Assembly: GCA_019634575.1 (NCBI GenBank)
Contig: JAHCAY010000001.1
Coordinates: 2,914,001-2,978,000, forward strand
Source: Candidatus Didemnitutus sp.
GTDB lineage: Bacteria > Verrucomicrobiota > Verrucomicrobiia > Opitutales > Opitutaceae
Length of the DNA: 64,000 nt
Direction: 5' to 3'
A program made the translations under genes and the position numbers. This document shows, in pieces, positions 7,427-17,438 of the stretch; the first letter of the stretch is position 1, and each line of letters opens with the position of its first letter. The notes beneath the pieces are model-generated. The model saw only the letters and a program-made list of their open reading frames with translations. It was not told the DNA's origin and searched no databases.

Positions 7427-8373
7427 GCGTTGAACACCCAACCCACAATTGTCGTGCCGACAAGCACGACGCCGGAAAAAATCACCAGCAGGCTCACCGT
7501 CATCACGCTGCGCAGCATGACCAGCTCGGGCAGCGACACGCCGACGGCGGAAAGCAGGAAGGCTAGAGCGGTGCCGAGCGGCACGCCTTTGGCGACGAAG
7601 GCTTCGAGGAGCGGCACGGTGGCGTTGGCGCTGACGTAGAGCGGCAGGCCGGCCAGCGCGGCGAGCGGCACGGTCCACGCGCCGCGGCCGGCGAAGAGCG
7701 ATTGGAAAAAGTTTTCCGGCACGAAGCCGTGCAATGCGGCGCCGAGCACGAGCGCGCCGACGAGCCACGGTGCGATGTTGCGCAGGATGCGGCCGCTGGT
7801 TTGCGCGGCGTCGACGAGGCGCGCGCGCCAGCCTTCGGGCGGCACATCGTCATCTTCCTCGCCGGTGTAGTGCGCGTCCGGTTGCAGCCAGCGTTCGGCG
7901 TGCAGCGCGCCGAGGGCCAGTCCGCCGACGATGCCGAGCAGGATGCCGGCCAGCGCGTAGCCGAGCGCGAGTTTCCAGCCGAAGGTGGCGGCCATGATCG
8001 CGACCGCGATCTCGTTCACCAGCGGCGAGGCGATGAGGAAGGCGAACGCGACGCCGATGGGGAACCGCGCCTGGACGAAGCCGAGGAAGATCGGCACCGA
8101 CGAGCACGAGCAGAAGGGAGTGAGCGCGCCGAAGAGCGCGGCGGCGGGATAGCCGAGCAGGCGGCCGCCGCGGCCTTCGAGTTTGGCGCGGAGCTTGTCG
8201 TGCGGGATGGCGCCGCGGACGAGCGCCATCAGGAACGAGACGCCCGCGACGAGGACGACGACCTTCAGCAGGTCGTAGACGAAAAAGTGCAGCGCTGCGC
8301 CGGCGCCGCGCGCGGCATCCAGCCCGCTCGCGGCGACGGCACGATCGGCAATCCATTCAGCCCAGAGCCACAT
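7417..8373 (-). CDS. Permease of the ArsP/SO_0444-like (DUF318) family
   Basis: 318 residues with about eight membrane segments and the diagnostic Cys-rich motif GALTPFCSCSSVPIFLGFVQ (about 84-103), followed by IASPLVNEIAVAIMAATFGW. This family includes ArsP organoarsenical exporters and SO_0444-type permeases annotated as Cu/Zn exporters; substrate cannot be inferred from motif alone. A cytoplasmic loop (YTGEEDDDVPPEGW) separates two halves. Gene order: 51 bases after a DUF2892 gene and overlapping the methyltransferase, so it is part of the long operon divergent from the ArsR regulator. It probably exports a thiol-reactive metalloid, metal or sulfur compound. Confidence 0.88.
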   Translation of the reverse strand: MWLWAEWIADRAVAASGLDAARGAGAALHFFVYDLLKVVVLVAGVSFLMALVRGAIPHDKLRAKLEGRGGRLLGYPAAALFGALTPFCSCSSVPIFLGFVQARFPIGVAFAFLIASPLVNEIAVAIMAATFGWKLALGYALAGILLGIVGGLALGALHAERWLQPDAHYTGEEDDDVPPEGWRARLVDAAQTSGRILRNIAPWLVGALVLGAALHGFVPENFFQSLFAGRGAWTVPLAALAGLPLYVSANATVPLLEAFVAKGVPLGTALAFLLSAVGVSLPELVMLRSVMTVSLLVIFSGVVLVGTTIVGWVFNAWH

Positions 8374-8424
8374 GTTCGTAGTGAGAGACGAGCGGCGGCG
8401 CGGGGCAACGCCGACAGCCCGTCA

Positions 8425-8616
8425 TTATTGGTCTTTCAGGGCGCAGGTATTGAGGCCGAGCGGCCGGTAGAGCGGGCAGAAGCCGAGCGCGGCGGTGAGC
8501 AAGGGCACGGCGCCGACGAGGCCCCACCAGCTCTTGAAGTAGTAACCCGCGCCGAGGATGGCGCAGCCGAGGATGACGCGAACGACGCGGTCGATGAAGC
8601 CGACATTGGTTTTCAT
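8425..8616 (-). CDS. DUF2892 membrane protein (YgaP membrane-domain type)
   Basis: 63 residues. MKTNVGFIDRVVRVILGCAILGAG is the standard DUF2892 opening, with two membrane segments and the CPLYRPLGLNTC cysteine pair near the C-terminus. DUF2892 is the membrane half of the rhodanese YgaP. Here it is a separate polypeptide, as is the rhodanese domain further upstream in the same operon. It probably acts in sulfane-sulfur transfer or thiocyanate/sulfide movement at the inner membrane. It lies 37 bases after the thioredoxin-TPR gene. Confidence 0.88.
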   Translation of the reverse strand: MKTNVGFIDRVVRVILGCAILGAGYYFKSWWGLVGAVPLLTAALGFCPLYRPLGLNTCALKDQ

Positions 8617-8653
8617 AGGATCAGTTGGGTTGGATTTTGGGGTTCGGGGGAAA

Positions 8654-9466
8654 TCAGATGTTCACCGCCATGCTGTAGCGGCGGAAAAATTCCTCGGTGA
8701 CGGCGTGGCGTGCGCCGAGGTGTTGGAAGATCGCGAGACAGGCGGCGCGGGCGCGGCCTTCGTCGAAGTGGGGCTTTTCGAGGAGAACTTCGACGAGCGC
8801 GTCGGCGGCGGCGCGGAAATCCTGCGCCTGCAGCGCGCGCAAGCCAGCGAGGTAACGCTCACAGAGCAGCAAGGTGCCGAATTCCCCCGTGGCGTCGAGG
8901 CGCTGGAGGGCGGCGGCGATAGCGGTGACGGTGCGCGCGCCGTCTTGCCACGCGGAATCGAGCGCGGGCTCGACGAGGGCGGCGGCGCGGGCGGGAGCGG
9001 CGAAGACCAGCGCGCGGCCCGTGAGAACGCGCAGTTCGGCATCGTCGGGCGCGGCGGCGTGCAGCGGTTCGAGCAGGCGGGCGGCTTCGTCGGCGCGGGC
9101 GGCGAGGAGCAATTCGCGGGCGCGGGCCATCGAGTCGCGTTTCGGCGTGGGCAAGTGTTCGGCGAGCCACGCGCGGAGATTCGGCTCGGGCATGTAGCCA
9201 GCGAAGCGCGCGACTTCCTTGCCGTGGTGATAGAGGCGGACGTCGGGGATGCCGCGCACGCCGAGTTGTTGCGCGAGGTCGGCTTGCGCGGCGGAGTCGA
9301 TCTTCACGAGCGACCAGCGGCATTCCGGCTCGTCGGCGAGGCGCTCGAGGAGCGGCTTGAGCATCTTGCACGGACCGCACCAGCCGGCCCAGAAGTCCAC
9401 GAGCACGGGCCGCTGCTCGCTGGCGCCGATGACGTCGGCGATGAAATCGACCGGTGCGTCGCTCAT
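8654..9466 (-). CDS. Thioredoxin-TPR protein (CnoX/YbbN-like)
   Basis: 270 residues. The N-terminal thioredoxin fold carries the intact active site WAGWCGPCK (Cys30 and Cys33) and the cis-Pro loop RGIPDVRLY. The C-terminal half (about 115-270) is an alpha-helical TPR-like solenoid rich in Ala/Leu, as in YbbN/CnoX. The ATG at 9466 overlaps the stop of the FAD reductase gene by 4 bases, implying coupling. In this operon it could reduce persulfides or disulfides produced by the rhodanese and CoA-disulfide reductase. The long C-terminal domain argues for a chaperone-like or scaffold role as well. Confidence 0.9.
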   Translation of the reverse strand: MSDAPVDFIADVIGASEQRPVLVDFWAGWCGPCKMLKPLLERLADEPECRWSLVKIDSAAQADLAQQLGVRGIPDVRLYHHGKEVARFAGYMPEPNLRAWLAEHLPTPKRDSMARARELLLAARADEAARLLEPLHAAAPDDAELRVLTGRALVFAAPARAAALVEPALDSAWQDGARTVTAIAAALQRLDATGEFGTLLLCERYLAGLRALQAQDFRAAADALVEVLLEKPHFDEGRARAACLAIFQHLGARHAVTEEFFRRYSMAVNI

Positions 9467-11130
9467 GGTGTCGGGAGCTTGGCCGGCGTGCGCGGGTCGA
9501 AGTGGGCGCGGATGCCGCCGGTGAGCGAGGAGGCGGTGAAGCCGTTTTGTGCGAGGATGCGCGCGGCGAAGTAGGCGGTTTTGCCGAGCGCGCAGACGGT
9601 GACGACGGGGCGGACGCGATCGAGTTCGCCGAGGCGCGAGCGGAGCGCGGCGAGCGGGATGTTCACGACGCCGACGCGCGGGAGCGGGTGCTTCTGCACG
9701 AGTGGCGGTGGACGGACGTCGAGGATTTGCACGGCGGGATCGTCGGGCAGCGCGTCGATGGGCGTGACGAGGCCGTCGCGGGTGTTGCAGGCGGCGAAAC
9801 CGGCGAGGTTGACGATGTCCTTGGCGGAGCCGAAGGGCGGCGCGTAGGAGAGCTCGAGTTGGGCGAGGTCGTCGATCGTGAGTCCGCCGGCGATGGCGGT
9901 GGCGATGACGTCGAGGCGCTTGTCCACGCCGGCGAAACCGGTGGCTTGCGCGCCGAGGATGCGGCCGTTGGCGGGGTCCCAGACGAGTTTGAGGATGATC
10001 GGCTTCGCGCCGGGGAAGTAGCCGGCGTGGTGGTTGTCGTTCACCGTGACGGTGCGGTAGGCGAGGCCGAGCGCGCGGAGGCGTTTTTCGGACCAACCGG
10101 TGAGTCCGGCGGCGACGTCGAAGACGCGGACGATGGCGGTGCCGAGCGTGCCGGGCCAGGGTTTGGCGAGCTCGGGGCGGAAAATGTGATCGGCGACGAG
10201 GCGGCCCTGGCGGTTGGCGGGACCGCCGAGCGGCACGGCGACAGCGCCGCCGGTGACGAGATCCTCGGTCTCGACGGCGTCGCCCGCGGCGTAGATGTCG
10301 GGATCGTCCGTCTGCATGAAGTCGTTCACGCGGATGTGGCCGCGGACGCCGAGCGCGAGACCGGCAGCGCGCGCGAGTGCGGTCTCGGGGCGCACGCCGA
10401 GCGCGAGCACGACGAGGTCGGCGGCGAAGGTGCGGCCGGAGGCGAGACGGCATTGCAGCTCGGTGTCGCCGGAGAAGCCGGCGAGGCCGTCGCCGAGGAT
10501 GAGTTCGACGCCGCGACGGCGGAGCTCGTCTTCGAGCAACGCGGTCATCAGCGGGTCGAGCGGCGGGAGAACTTGCGGGAGCAACTCGACGAGCGTGACG
10601 TGTTTGCCGAGGTGGACGAATTGCTCGGCCATTTCGAGGCCGATGAAGCCGGCGCCGATGACGGCGACGCGCTGCGCGGTCGCGGCGGCGGCTTTGATGC
10701 GGTCCATGTCGGTGAGGGAGCGCAGCGTGAAGAGACGCGGGTCGTCGATGCCGGGAAGATTCGGGCGGAGCGGCACGGCGCCGGGCGCGAGGAGGAGTTT
10801 GTCGTAGGCGAGCCACTCGGTGGTGCCGGAATCGAGGTGACGGATCTCGAGGCGGCGGCCGGCGCGGTCGATGGTGAGGGCCTCGGTGCTCGTGCGGACG
10901 TCGAGGGCGAGCATGGCCTTGAGGGTTTGCGGAGTTTGGACCGCGAGGGCGTCGCGGGATTTGATTTCGCCGCCGATGTAGTAGGGCAGGCCGCAGTTGG
11001 CGAAGGAGACGTCGGGGCCGCGCTCGATGAGGGTGATGCGGGCGGACTCGTTGAGGCGACGCGCGCGCGCGGCGGCCGAGGCGCCGGCGGCGACGCCGCC
11101 GACGATGACGAAGTGAGGGGCGGAACTCAT
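9463..11130 (-). CDS. CoA-disulfide/persulfide reductase fused to a rhodanese domain (CoADR-RHD)
   Basis: 555 residues. The N-terminal FAD-binding motif VIVGGVAAGASAAARARR is followed by the catalytic cysteine motif SFANCGLPYYIGG (Cys46), diagnostic of CoA-disulfide reductases. A second dinucleotide-binding motif is VAVIGAGFIGLEMAEQ (about 155-170), and the dimerisation domain follows. Residues about 450-555 form a rhodanese domain with active-site Cys513 in VTVCALGKTA. Characterised CoADR-RHD enzymes reduce CoA-persulfide, CoA-disulfide and polysulfide with NAD(P)H. It is coupled to the thioredoxin gene and 19 bases after a stand-alone rhodanese gene, and forms the enzymatic core of the operon. 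Confidence 0.93.
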   Translation of the reverse strand: MSSAPHFVIVGGVAAGASAAARARRLNESARITLIERGPDVSFANCGLPYYIGGEIKSRDALAVQTPQTLKAMLALDVRTSTEALTIDRAGRRLEIRHLDSGTTEWLAYDKLLLAPGAVPLRPNLPGIDDPRLFTLRSLTDMDRIKAAAATAQRVAVIGAGFIGLEMAEQFVHLGKHVTLVELLPQVLPPLDPLMTALLEDELRRRGVELILGDGLAGFSGDTELQCRLASGRTFAADLVVLALGVRPETALARAAGLALGVRGHIRVNDFMQTDDPDIYAAGDAVETEDLVTGGAVAVPLGGPANRQGRLVADHIFRPELAKPWPGTLGTAIVRVFDVAAGLTGWSEKRLRALGLAYRTVTVNDNHHAGYFPGAKPIILKLVWDPANGRILGAQATGFAGVDKRLDVIATAIAGGLTIDDLAQLELSYAPPFGSAKDIVNLAGFAACNTRDGLVTPIDALPDDPAVQILDVRPPPLVQKHPLPRVGVVNIPLAALRSRLGELDRVRPVVTVCALGKTAYFAARILAQNGFTASSLTGGIRAHFDPRTPAKLPTP

Positions 11131-11149
11131 GGCAAGGCGGCCCGGAGTT

Positions 11150-11551
11150 TCAGCGGTGCTTCGGGGAGCAGATGGGCCAGCCGGCTTTGTCCCAGTCGCG
11201 GAGCGAGCCGGCGTTCACGGCGTCGAAACCTTGTTTTTTCAAAGTCGAGGCGGCCATGCCGGAGCGGGTGCCGGAGGCGCAGTAGAGGAGGAGTTTCTTG
11301 CCCTTGTTTTTCTCGAGGAAGGCGCGCCATTGCGTGCGCTCGCCGCGGAGGTCGCTGAGCGGCATGAGCGAGGCGGTCTTGGCCACGCCGCTGTGCCACT
11401 CCATCGGCTCGCGCAGATCCACGAGCACGGCGGTGCCGGCTTTGAGCGCGGCCTTGGCGTCTTCGAGCGGAATGCCCGGACGCATGGCGATGAGCTGGCG
11501 CACGACCATGAAGGCCATGAACGCGAGGATGAGGAGGAGGAACCAATTCAT
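11150..11551 (-). CDS. Membrane-anchored rhodanese (sulfurtransferase)
   Basis: 133 residues from ATG 11551. A single N-terminal membrane segment ([20 protein letters not shown]) precedes one rhodanese domain (about 28-130) with active-site Cys91 in [14 protein letters not shown] and the upstream DLREPMEW aspartate loop. The predicted orientation puts the catalytic domain in the cytoplasm if the N-terminus is outside. It starts inside the stop of the RND pump gene (4-base overlap), an unusually tight coupling of an efflux pump with a sulfurtransferase. It would transfer sulfane sulfur to the CoADR-RHD or thioredoxin encoded next. Confidence 0.9.
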   Translation of the reverse strand: MNWFLLLILAFMAFMVVRQLIAMRPGIPLEDAKAALKAGTAVLVDLREPMEWHSGVAKTASLMPLSDLRGERTQWRAFLEKNKGKKLLLYCASGTRSGMAASTLKKQGFDAVNAGSLRDWDKAGWPICSPKHR

Positions 11552-14500
11552 GAAGTCGGAGATTTTTCGGCCGGCAGTTCGCACTTCGGCGCGGGCGGCG
11601 GCGTGGTGGGTTGGCCGGCGTGGGTCATGTAGTAAATGAGCGGGACGGCGAGCGGGCTGATGACGAGCGAGGCGATGGCGCCGAAGAGCAGTGAGATCGC
11701 GAGGCCCTGGAATATCGGGTCGGCGAGGATGACGAGGCCGCCGACCACCACTGCGAGCGCGGTGAGCATCATCGGGCGGAAGCGCACGGCGCCGGACTCG
11801 ATGCAGGCTTGGGCGAGCGTGCGGCCGTGGCTGAGGCGGAGCTCGATGAAGTCGACGAGGATGATCGAGTTTCGCACGACGATGCCGGCACCGGCCATGA
11901 AGCCGATCATCGACGTAGCGGTGAAGAACGCGCCCATCACGGCGTGCGCCGGCATGATGCCGACGAGCGAGAACGGAATCACGGTCATCACGATGAGCGG
12001 CGTGGAGTAGTTTTTGAACCAGCCGACCATGAGCATGTAGATGAGGATGAGCACGGCGCCGAAGGCCAGGCCGAGGTCGCGGAAGACCTCGATCGTGACC
12101 TGCCACTCGCCGTCCCACTTCATCGCGGGCTCGCGGTCGTCGAAGGGCATGGAGGAGTTGTAGAGCTTCACGGCGTCGGTCGTGCCGCCGAAGTCGGTGC
12201 CTTTGAGTTTCGCGAGTTCCTGGTTCATCGCGAGGATGGCGTAGACCGGGCTCTCGACCACGCCGGCGACGTCGCCGGTGACGTAGGTCACGGGCATGAG
12301 GTTCTTGTGGTAGATGTTCCGCTCCGAGCGCGTTTGCTCGACGGTGACGAGCTCGCGGAGCGGCACGAGCGGCGCGGCGGGGTTCATCTCGGAGCGCACG
12401 GTGAGCGCGAGGATGTCGTCGGGGCGGGCGCGGGCGGCGCGCGGGAGTTCCAGGACGATGTTCACGTCCTCGCGTTCGGCGGGAGCGTGGAGGAGCGTGA
12501 CCGGGTAACCTTGCACGCCCATCTGCACGGTGCGCGCGATGGCGGCTTCGGTCAGGCCGTGGAGCGCGGCCTTGGCCTTGTCGACGCGTAGGATCGTTTT
12601 CGGCTGCTCGGCCTCGACATACCAATCCACGTCCACGACGCCCGGCGAGGACTTGAAGATGCTGCGGACCTTATCGGCGAGCTTGAGGCGCGCTTCCTCG
12701 GTGGGGCCGTAGATTTCGGCGACGAGTGTCGAGAGGACCGGCGGGCCGGGCGGCACCTCGGCGACGACGACGACAGCGTCGTATTTTTCGGCGATGGCGG
12801 TGAGCCGCGGGCGGATGCGTTTGGCGATGTCGTGGCTTTGCGCGGAGCGCTCGTGCTTCGGCACGAGGTTGACCTGGATGTCGGCGACGTTGCTGCCGCG
12901 GCGCATGAAGTAGTGGCGCACGAGGCCGTTGAAATTAAACGGCGACGCCGCGCCGGCGTAAACCTGGTAGTCGCGCACCTCGGGCTCGATGCGGAGCGAG
13001 GCGGCCATCTCGCGGGCGACGCGGGCGGATTGCTCGAGCGTCGTGCCCTCGGGGAGGTTGATGATGACTTGGAATTCCGACTTGTTGTCGAAGGGCAGCA
13101 TCTTGACCTTAACGGCACCGATGCCGACGAGGCCCATCGAGCCGACCGTGAGGAAGGCGACGACGGCGAGGAACGCCCAGCGCCACGAGCGATGCTCGAG
13201 CAGCGGACGCATGAAGCGCGTGTAGAGGCGCGTGAACGCGGTGTCCGGCATCGCGTCGTGATCCTCGGCGGCGGTGGGGACGAATTCGGAAGTGTGACCG
13301 TCCTGATTGTGGTGGCCGCGAAGAACTTTCAGTGCGGCCCACGGCGTGACGGCGAACGCGACGAGCAGCGAGAAGAGCATCGCGGCGCTCGAGCCGATCG
13401 GAATCGGGCGCATGTAGGGGCCCATCATGCCGCTGACGAACGCCATCGGCAGCACGGCGGCGATGACGGCCCAGGTCGCGAGGATCGTGGGGTTGCCGAC
13501 TTCGTCCACGGCCTCGATGGCGACATCGATCAGCGGCCGGTGGCGGCAGCCCGGGAGGTTCATGTGCCGAACGATGTTTTCGACGACGACGATCGCGTCG
13601 TCCACGAGGATGCCGATGGAGAAGATCAGCGCGAAGAGCGTGATGCGGTTCAGCGTGTAGCCGTAGAGATAGAAAACCAGCAGCGTGAGGCCGAGCGTCA
13701 CGGGAATGGCGAGCAGCACGACGAGCGATTCGCGCCAGCCGAGGAAGAACATGATGAGGATCGCGACGCCGAAAACGGCGATGCCCATGTGGAGGAGCAG
13801 CTCGTTGGATTTCTCGGCGGCGGTGGCGCCGTAGTCGCGCGTGAGCGTCACCTCGACGTCGGCGGGGATCGTGGTGCCGCGGAGCGCGGCGATTTTCTCG
13901 TTTACGGCGGCGACGACCTCGACGGCGTTCGCGCCGGGGCGCTTGGCGAGCGAGAGTGTGACGGCGGGCTGCTCGGAATTTTGGATTTCGGATTTTGGAT
14001 TGAGGATTGAGGAACCGGCCGCGCTGGCGCCCACCCCGAAGAGGACGTAGTTGCTCGGCTCCTCGGCGGTGTCGCTGATCGTGGCGACGTCGCGGAGATA
14101 GACGGGGCGGTCGCCGTAGACGCCGACGACGACGTTGCCGACGTCGCGTGCGTCGCGGAGGAACGTGCCGGTTTGCAGGAGGGTTTCCTGATTGGCGAAG
14201 GACTGCGCGCCGGTGTGCGCCTGCGAATTCGCCTGCTGCAACATGGGCACGAGGTAGGAGGCGGAGAGGTTGCGCGCGGTGAGGGCGTTGGGATCGAGCG
14301 CGACGCGGACTTGGCGGCGCGTGCCGCCGATGAGCGTTGTCTCGGCGACCATCGGGATGGCTTTGACGGACTCCTCGACCTGCGCGGCGATGCGGCGGAG
14401 CGTGTAGTGGTCGTAGTGCGCGCTGTGGAACGTGAGCGCGACGACGGGCACGTCGTCGATCGTGCGCGGCTTGATGAGCGGCGGCGAGACGCCGAGCGGG

Positions 14501-14886
14501 ATGTGGTCGAAGTTGGTCTGGAGTTTCTGGTTGAGGCGGACGAGCGCGGTCTCGAGGTCGGTGCCGACCTTGAAGCGCACGATGGTCATGCTGCCGCCGG
14601 GGCTGGCGGTGGAGTAGAGGTATTCGACGCCGGCGATTTCCCAGAGGAGCTTCTCCATCGGGCGCGTGACGCGGTTCTCGACCTCGGCGGCGCTGGCGCC
14701 GGGCATGGCGACCATGACGTCGATCATGGGCACCTTGATCTGCGGCTCCTCTTCGCGCGGAAGCATGAGCACGGCGAACACGCCGAGCAGGAGCGACGCA
14801 GCGACGACGATGGGCGTGAGCTTCGAATCGATGAACATCGCGGCCATGCGGCCGGCGATGCCGTATTGGCGGGGGGCGGTGCTCAT
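11548..14886 (-). CDS. RND-family efflux pump inner-membrane subunit
   Basis: 1112 residues with the RND layout: first membrane segment about 30-50, periplasmic porter loop, membrane segments 2-6 including [17 protein letters not shown] (proton-relay Asp pair), a second porter loop and the C-terminal membrane block. The DDAIVVVEN form resembles HAE-type rather than CzcA-type pumps (which have DFGxxxDGA). The N-terminal [15 protein letters not shown] marks a subfamily I associate with sulfur-gene neighbourhoods, without being able to search. It overlaps the adaptor and rhodanese genes by 4 bases each. A short AT-rich seven-base-repeat insertion encodes about residues 291-304 (see 13975-14013). 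Confidence 0.93.
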   Translation of the reverse strand: MSTAPRQYGIAGRMAAMFIDSKLTPIVVAASLLLGVFAVLMLPREEEPQIKVPMIDVMVAMPGASAAEVENRVTRPMEKLLWEIAGVEYLYSTASPGGSMTIVRFKVGTDLETALVRLNQKLQTNFDHIPLGVSPPLIKPRTIDDVPVVALTFHSAHYDHYTLRRIAAQVEESVKAIPMVAETTLIGGTRRQVRVALDPNALTARNLSASYLVPMLQQANSQAHTGAQSFANQETLLQTGTFLRDARDVGNVVVGVYGDRPVYLRDVATISDTAEEPSNYVLFGVGASAAGSSILNPKSEIQNSEQPAVTLSLAKRPGANAVEVVAAVNEKIAALRGTTIPADVEVTLTRDYGATAAEKSNELLLHMGIAVFGVAILIMFFLGWRESLVVLLAIPVTLGLTLLVFYLYGYTLNRITLFALIFSIGILVDDAIVVVENIVRHMNLPGCRHRPLIDVAIEAVDEVGNPTILATWAVIAAVLPMAFVSGMMGPYMRPIPIGSSAAMLFSLLVAFAVTPWAALKVLRGHHNQDGHTSEFVPTAAEDHDAMPDTAFTRLYTRFMRPLLEHRSWRWAFLAVVAFLTVGSMGLVGIGAVKVKMLPFDNKSEFQVIINLPEGTTLEQSARVAREMAASLRIEPEVRDYQVYAGAASPFNFNGLVRHYFMRRGSNVADIQVNLVPKHERSAQSHDIAKRIRPRLTAIAEKYDAVVVVAEVPPGPPVLSTLVAEIYGPTEEARLKLADKVRSIFKSSPGVVDVDWYVEAEQPKTILRVDKAKAALHGLTEAAIARTVQMGVQGYPVTLLHAPAEREDVNIVLELPRAARARPDDILALTVRSEMNPAAPLVPLRELVTVEQTRSERNIYHKNLMPVTYVTGDVAGVVESPVYAILAMNQELAKLKGTDFGGTTDAVKLYNSSMPFDDREPAMKWDGEWQVTIEVFRDLGLAFGAVLILIYMLMVGWFKNYSTPLIVMTVIPFSLVGIMPAHAVMGAFFTATSMIGFMAGAGIVVRNSIILVDFIELRLSHGRTLAQACIESGAVRFRPMMLTALAVVVGGLVILADPIFQGLAISLLFGAIASLVISPLAVPLIYYMTHAGQPTTPPPAPKCELPAEKSPTS
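13975..14013. repeat. Seven-base-period array inside the RND pump gene
   Basis: Four consecutive GGATTNN units (13983-14010), preceded by GGAATTTT, form an AT-rich island in a GC-rich gene. On the coding strand it translates in frame as [14 protein letters not shown], a phrase unlike the surrounding porter-domain sequence. It appears to be a small mobile or slipped repeat tolerated in a surface loop. Confidence 0.75.
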
Positions 14887-15905
14887 GGGGCGATCTCGAG
14901 CGGTTGACCTTCGCGGAGGCCGGCCGGGGCGCGGACGATGACGGTCTCGCCGGCGGCGAGGCCGGCGAGAATCTCGATGTGGCCGTCGTGGGTGCCGCCG
15001 GTTTTCACGAGGCGGAGCTCGGCGCGCTTGTTGGTGGCAACAAAGACGCGCTCCAATTGGCCGGCGGTGCTGACGGCGTCGGCCGGCACGAGGATGGCGT
15101 GCACGGTGGCGGAGGGAACGTGGACGCGGACGAACTGGCCGGAGCGCACGGGCGCGTCGGCGGCGACGGCGAGCTTGGCGGTGACGGTGCGCGAGGCGGC
15201 GTCGGCGGCGGTGGAGAGTTCCGTCACGGTGGCGCGGAAGGAGGCGCCGGACTCGGCCTGCACGAGGAGTGCGTCGCCGGTTTTCACGTGGGCGGCGAGC
15301 GAGTCGGGGATGCCGGTCTCAATCTGGAGGTCGCCGGCGCCCTCGACTTCGAGGAGCGGCTGGCCGGGAGCGGCGAGGTCGCCGGCGTGAACGAATTTGC
15401 GGACGATCGTGCCGGCGAAGGGGGCGTGCAGCTCGGTGTAGCCGAGCATGGTCTCGGCTTCGCGGACCATCGCCTCGGCACCGGCGAAGCGGTCTTCGAG
15501 ACCGCGGACCATGTCGGCGGTGCTGGCGCCCTTGGCGAGGAGGTCGCGTTCGCGGGCGAGATCGCGTTGGGCGACGTTGTATTGAGAGCGGGCTTGGGCG
15601 ACGCGCGCGGAGATTTCGGCGGCGGAGATTTTCAGCAGCACCTCGCCGGCGGCGACGGGTTGGCCGAGCGTAACGGGCAGGTCGGAGATGGTGCCCATCA
15701 CCTTGGCGGCGAGCAGCGCGCGCTGGGCGGGGCGGACGGTGCCGGTGACTTCGGTGAGGATCGGGGCGTCGACGGCGGCGGCTGGCGCGACGGACACGCG
15801 CGCGGTGGGGAGCGCGGCGGCGGCGGTCGCGGAATCGGCGCCGTGCTTCGCGCAGCCGGCGAGGAGCGCGAGAGCGAGGACGAGGGCGGTGGCGGGGAGT
15901 TTCAT
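14883..15905 (-). CDS. RND periplasmic adaptor (membrane-fusion) lipoprotein
   Basis: Starting at ATG 15905 there are 340 residues; a GTG at 15926 would add seven. The lipobox LALLAGC marks a lipoprotein. Domains are a lipoyl-like half motif ([20 protein letters not shown]), a coiled-coil hairpin (about 95-155), the second lipoyl half ([20 protein letters not shown]), and beta-barrel and membrane-proximal domains. It links the RND pump with TolC in the periplasm. The stop overlaps the start of the pump gene by 4 bases, and it begins 17 bases after the TolC gene, so all three parts of the pump are made together. Confidence 0.92.
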   Translation of the reverse strand: MKLPATALVLALALLAGCAKHGADSATAAAALPTARVSVAPAAAVDAPILTEVTGTVRPAQRALLAAKVMGTISDLPVTLGQPVAAGEVLLKISAAEISARVAQARSQYNVAQRDLARERDLLAKGASTADMVRGLEDRFAGAEAMVREAETMLGYTELHAPFAGTIVRKFVHAGDLAAPGQPLLEVEGAGDLQIETGIPDSLAAHVKTGDALLVQAESGASFRATVTELSTAADAASRTVTAKLAVAADAPVRSGQFVRVHVPSATVHAILVPADAVSTAGQLERVFVATNKRAELRLVKTGGTHDGHIEILAGLAAGETVIVRAPAGLREGQPLEIAP

Positions 15906-15922
15906 GGTCGTTGTTAAAGGGT

Positions 15923-17245
15923 TCACGGTTGCGCGAGCGGGGTGAGGCCGACGGCGCGGTGGAGTTCGGCGAGGGCGATGCGCTCGTCGGCTTCGGCGAT
16001 GGTGCGGCGCATGCGCGCTTCGATGAGGCGGCTTTCGACGCCGATGAGGTCGGAGGCGAGGAGCGCGCCTTTCTCGAAGCGGGCGCGGGTGAGGACGGCG
16101 CTCTCCTCGGCTTGGGCGACGGTTTGGGTGGAGACGGCGAGGCGTTCGCGCGCGGATTCGTGGGCGAGGCGGGCTTGTTCGGCTTCGAGGGCGAAACCGA
16201 GTTCGGCCTTGCGGAGCATTTCCTTCACTTGGGCGAGTTCGGCTTCGGCTTGGCGGATTTTGCCGGAGGTCTGGCCGCCGTCGAAGACGTTCAGGTCGAC
16301 GGAGACGCCGGCGAGCCAGCTGTCGGCGTGGCGGTCGAGTTTCCAGCCGTGGTCGTATTGATAGGAGGCGAAGGCGTTGACGGTCGGGCGGCGCGCGCCG
16401 CGGGCGGCTGCGACCATTTTTTCGGCGGCGGCGAGACGCTGACGGAGGCCGGCGAGTTCGGGGCGGTTGGCGCTGTCGGTGGCGGAGGGGACGGTGAGGG
16501 CGTCGAGCGACGGGTCGGCGGCGGCGAGCTCGACGGACTCGCCGGGCTGGGGCTCGCGACCGAGGACGAAGAGGAAGGCGCGTTCGGCGAGCGCGGCGCC
16601 GTGGCGGGTGACGGTGAGTTGCTCGCGGGTTTGGGCGAGCTGGACCTCGAGGCTGAGGAGGTCGGCTTTGAGGACTTGGCCGGCCTCGAAGCGGAGGCGG
16701 GCGTTGGCGAGGGCGGCTTCGTAGGCGCGGACGCCAGCGGCGACGGCGGTGACGGCTTCGCGGGCCTTGCGGAGATTGAGGAGGGATTTGATCGCCTCGG
16801 TGGCGAGCTGCTGTTGGGCGGCGCGGAGATCCTCGGCGGCGGCGCGGGCGCCGGCGCGGGCGGCGTCGCGGCCGGCGGTGGCGCGGCCGCCGCTGTAGAG
16901 GTTGTAGCCGACGGTGCCGGTGAGGTTGAGGTTGTCGATCTTGCCCGGGTGGTTGAAATCGAGGCCGAAGTTGAAGGCCCGCTGGTTGAGGATGGAGCCG
17001 AAGGCCATCATCGGGCTGTTTGTGTCGGTGTAACGGCCGGAGAGGTTGAGCTGAGGGAGCCAGGCGGCGTTGGCCTGCTCGATCATCGCTTCGGCGGCGG
17101 CGATGCGCTGGCGGGCGAGGGCGGCGTCGGGGTTGTCGCGCAGGGCGGTGGCGACGGCGTCGGACGCGGTCCAGGGGGCCGCGCCGGCGGCGGCAAAGGA
17201 GAGGAGAAGGACCGGCACGAGCGCCGGGCGGAGCAGGGAATGCAT
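15923..17245 (-). CDS. TolC-family outer-membrane efflux protein
   Basis: 440 residues with a signal peptide (MHSLLRPALVPVLLLSFAAA) and two OEP repeats of the TolC fold. Long helices include DNPDAALARQRIAAAEAMIEQ and AEAELAQVKEMLRKAEL, and the beta-barrel part contains LNLSGRYTDTNSPMMAFGS. The frame is open further upstream, but the signal peptide fixes the start at 17245, only 2 bases from the DUF6132 gene. It forms the outer-membrane exit duct for the RND pump encoded downstream. Confidence 0.92.
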   Translation of the reverse strand: MHSLLRPALVPVLLLSFAAAGAAPWTASDAVATALRDNPDAALARQRIAAAEAMIEQANAAWLPQLNLSGRYTDTNSPMMAFGSILNQRAFNFGLDFNHPGKIDNLNLTGTVGYNLYSGGRATAGRDAARAGARAAAEDLRAAQQQLATEAIKSLLNLRKAREAVTAVAAGVRAYEAALANARLRFEAGQVLKADLLSLEVQLAQTREQLTVTRHGAALAERAFLFVLGREPQPGESVELAAADPSLDALTVPSATDSANRPELAGLRQRLAAAEKMVAAARGARRPTVNAFASYQYDHGWKLDRHADSWLAGVSVDLNVFDGGQTSGKIRQAEAELAQVKEMLRKAELGFALEAEQARLAHESARERLAVSTQTVAQAEESAVLTRARFEKGALLASDLIGVESRLIEARMRRTIAEADERIALAELHRAVGLTPLAQP

Positions 17246-17247
17246 GT

Positions 17248-17430
17248 TCAGGAAGAGGAGCGTTGGCCGGAGGACCAGAGGAGGCCGAGCACGGCGCCGT
17301 AGAGCGCGCCGCGCCACCAAGTGGAGGTGAGCGGGCAGGTGCCGGAGGAGCATTGGCCGTAGTAGCCGAGCGCCGCCCCGAAGGCGGCTCCGGCCAGGAT
17401 CGGCAGGAGGAAGCGCAACCACGCGGGCAT
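17248..17430 (-). CDS. DUF6132-like small membrane protein
   Basis: 60 residues with two membrane segments and a conserved-looking motif GYYGQCSSGTCPLTSTWW (Cys27 and Cys32). This matches small membrane proteins annotated DUF6132 that often accompany rhodanese and DUF2892 genes. The exposed CxxxxC-P pair could carry or exchange sulfur or bind metal, which is inference. It sits between the first DUF2892 gene (8 bases) and the TolC gene (2 bases) at the head of the operon. Confidence 0.75.
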   Translation of the reverse strand: MPAWLRFLLPILAGAAFGAALGYYGQCSSGTCPLTSTWWRGALYGAVLGLLWSSGQRSSS

Positions 17431-17438
17431 GGCGAAGA

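Noticed and set aside
9454..11358. 634-codon plus-strand frame opposite the CoADR-RHD gene
   Set aside because: Low-complexity Glu/Gly/Arg translation with no motif; the minus strand has full catalytic motifs.
15911..17302. 463-codon plus-strand frame opposite TolC
   Set aside because: Gly/Glu/Ala repeats mirror the GC pattern; no start context and no family.
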